Source of the DNA: Pseudomonadota bacterium
Lineage (GTDB): Bacteria; Pseudomonadota; Gammaproteobacteria; Burkholderiales; Burkholderiaceae_C
NCBI GenBank assembly: GCA_023410975.1
Contig: JAEYPG010000042.1
Span: 1 to 5,102, forward strand
Direction of reading: 5' to 3'
Length of the DNA: 5,102 bases
Shown: one piece after another, positions 5,012 through 5,102 of the stretch
Layout: every line of letters starts with the position of its first letter
Numbering within the stretch: the stretch's first letter is position 1
Made by a program: the position numbers and the translations under genes
Notes under the pieces: model-generated
Seen by the model: the letters and a program-made list of their open reading frames with translations, nothing else
The model's database searches: none
What the model was told of the DNA's origin: nothing

Positions 5012-5102
5012 ATGGACTACGGCCGTCCCGCGCTGGCCGACCGGCTTGCCGCCGAGTACGTGCTGGGCACGCTGCGCGGCCCGGCGCGCCGGCGCTTCGA
5101 GG
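5012..5102 (+). CDS. Anti-sigma factor, RskA-type (partial, N-terminus only)
   Basis: Only 30 residues are in the window. They read MDYGRPALADRL followed by AAEYVLGTLRGPARRRFE, the N-terminal helix pattern of RskA-like anti-sigma factors of Proteobacteria (AxEYVLGTLxGxARRRFE). In this family the N-terminal cytoplasmic domain binds and holds the cognate sigma factor; a transmembrane helix and a periplasmic anti-sigma-K domain normally follow but lie beyond the edge here. No zinc-binding HxxxCxxC motif appears in the visible part. The start is one base after the sigma stop with a good Shine-Dalgarno, so the two genes are surely one operon. Confidence 0.82.
   Translation, partial: MDYGRPALADRLAAEYVLGTLRGPARRRFE

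Overview
The window is about 5.1 kb of high-GC DNA (coding regions near 70-75% G+C in the lines I counted). Gene content and protein style point to a betaproteobacterium of the order Burkholderiales. The clues are a DUF2917 protein, a YdcR-like MocR regulator, the long form of LeuA, and an ECF sigma factor followed by an RskA-type anti-sigma factor. The lineage is inferred from family resemblance and was not tested by a search.

Layout. (1) Positions 1-275, minus strand: the N-terminal part of a DUF2917 protein that runs off the left edge. (2) Positions 276-426: a divergent intergenic region with a dense set of inverted and direct repeats, a probable regulator-binding region. (3) Positions 427-1875, plus strand: a MocR/GntR regulator with a complete PLP-binding aminotransferase-like domain. 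(4) Positions 1876-2348: a 473-base gap, clearly lower in G+C over 1921-2160. It holds only weak coding candidates, but has a 10-bp perfect inverted repeat and other stem-loops before the next gene. (5) Positions 2349-4280, plus strand: a long 2-isopropylmalate synthase with a LuxR-type DNA-binding helix-turn-helix fused to its C-terminus in one uninterrupted frame. (6) Positions 4384-5010, plus strand: an ECF sigma factor. (7) Positions 5012-5102: the start of its cognate anti-sigma factor, cut by the right edge.

The most notable item is the LeuA-LuxR fusion. The motifs expected for catalysis and metal binding and the LeuA regulatory (leucine-sensing) domain all appear intact. The added domain is a well-formed GerE-type HTH that resembles quorum-sensing LuxR proteins more than NarL-type response regulators. 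The simplest hypothesis is an enzyme that is also a leucine- or substrate-gated transcription factor. Plausible targets are its own leader, which contains a long inverted repeat, or the adjacent sigma/anti-sigma pair. No leuB, leuC, leuD or ilv gene lies in the window, so this may be a second, specialised leuA copy.

The other genes form two ordinary regulatory units. A MocR protein diverges from a DUF2917 gene that it may control, and an ECF sigma factor is tightly coupled to its anti-sigma factor.
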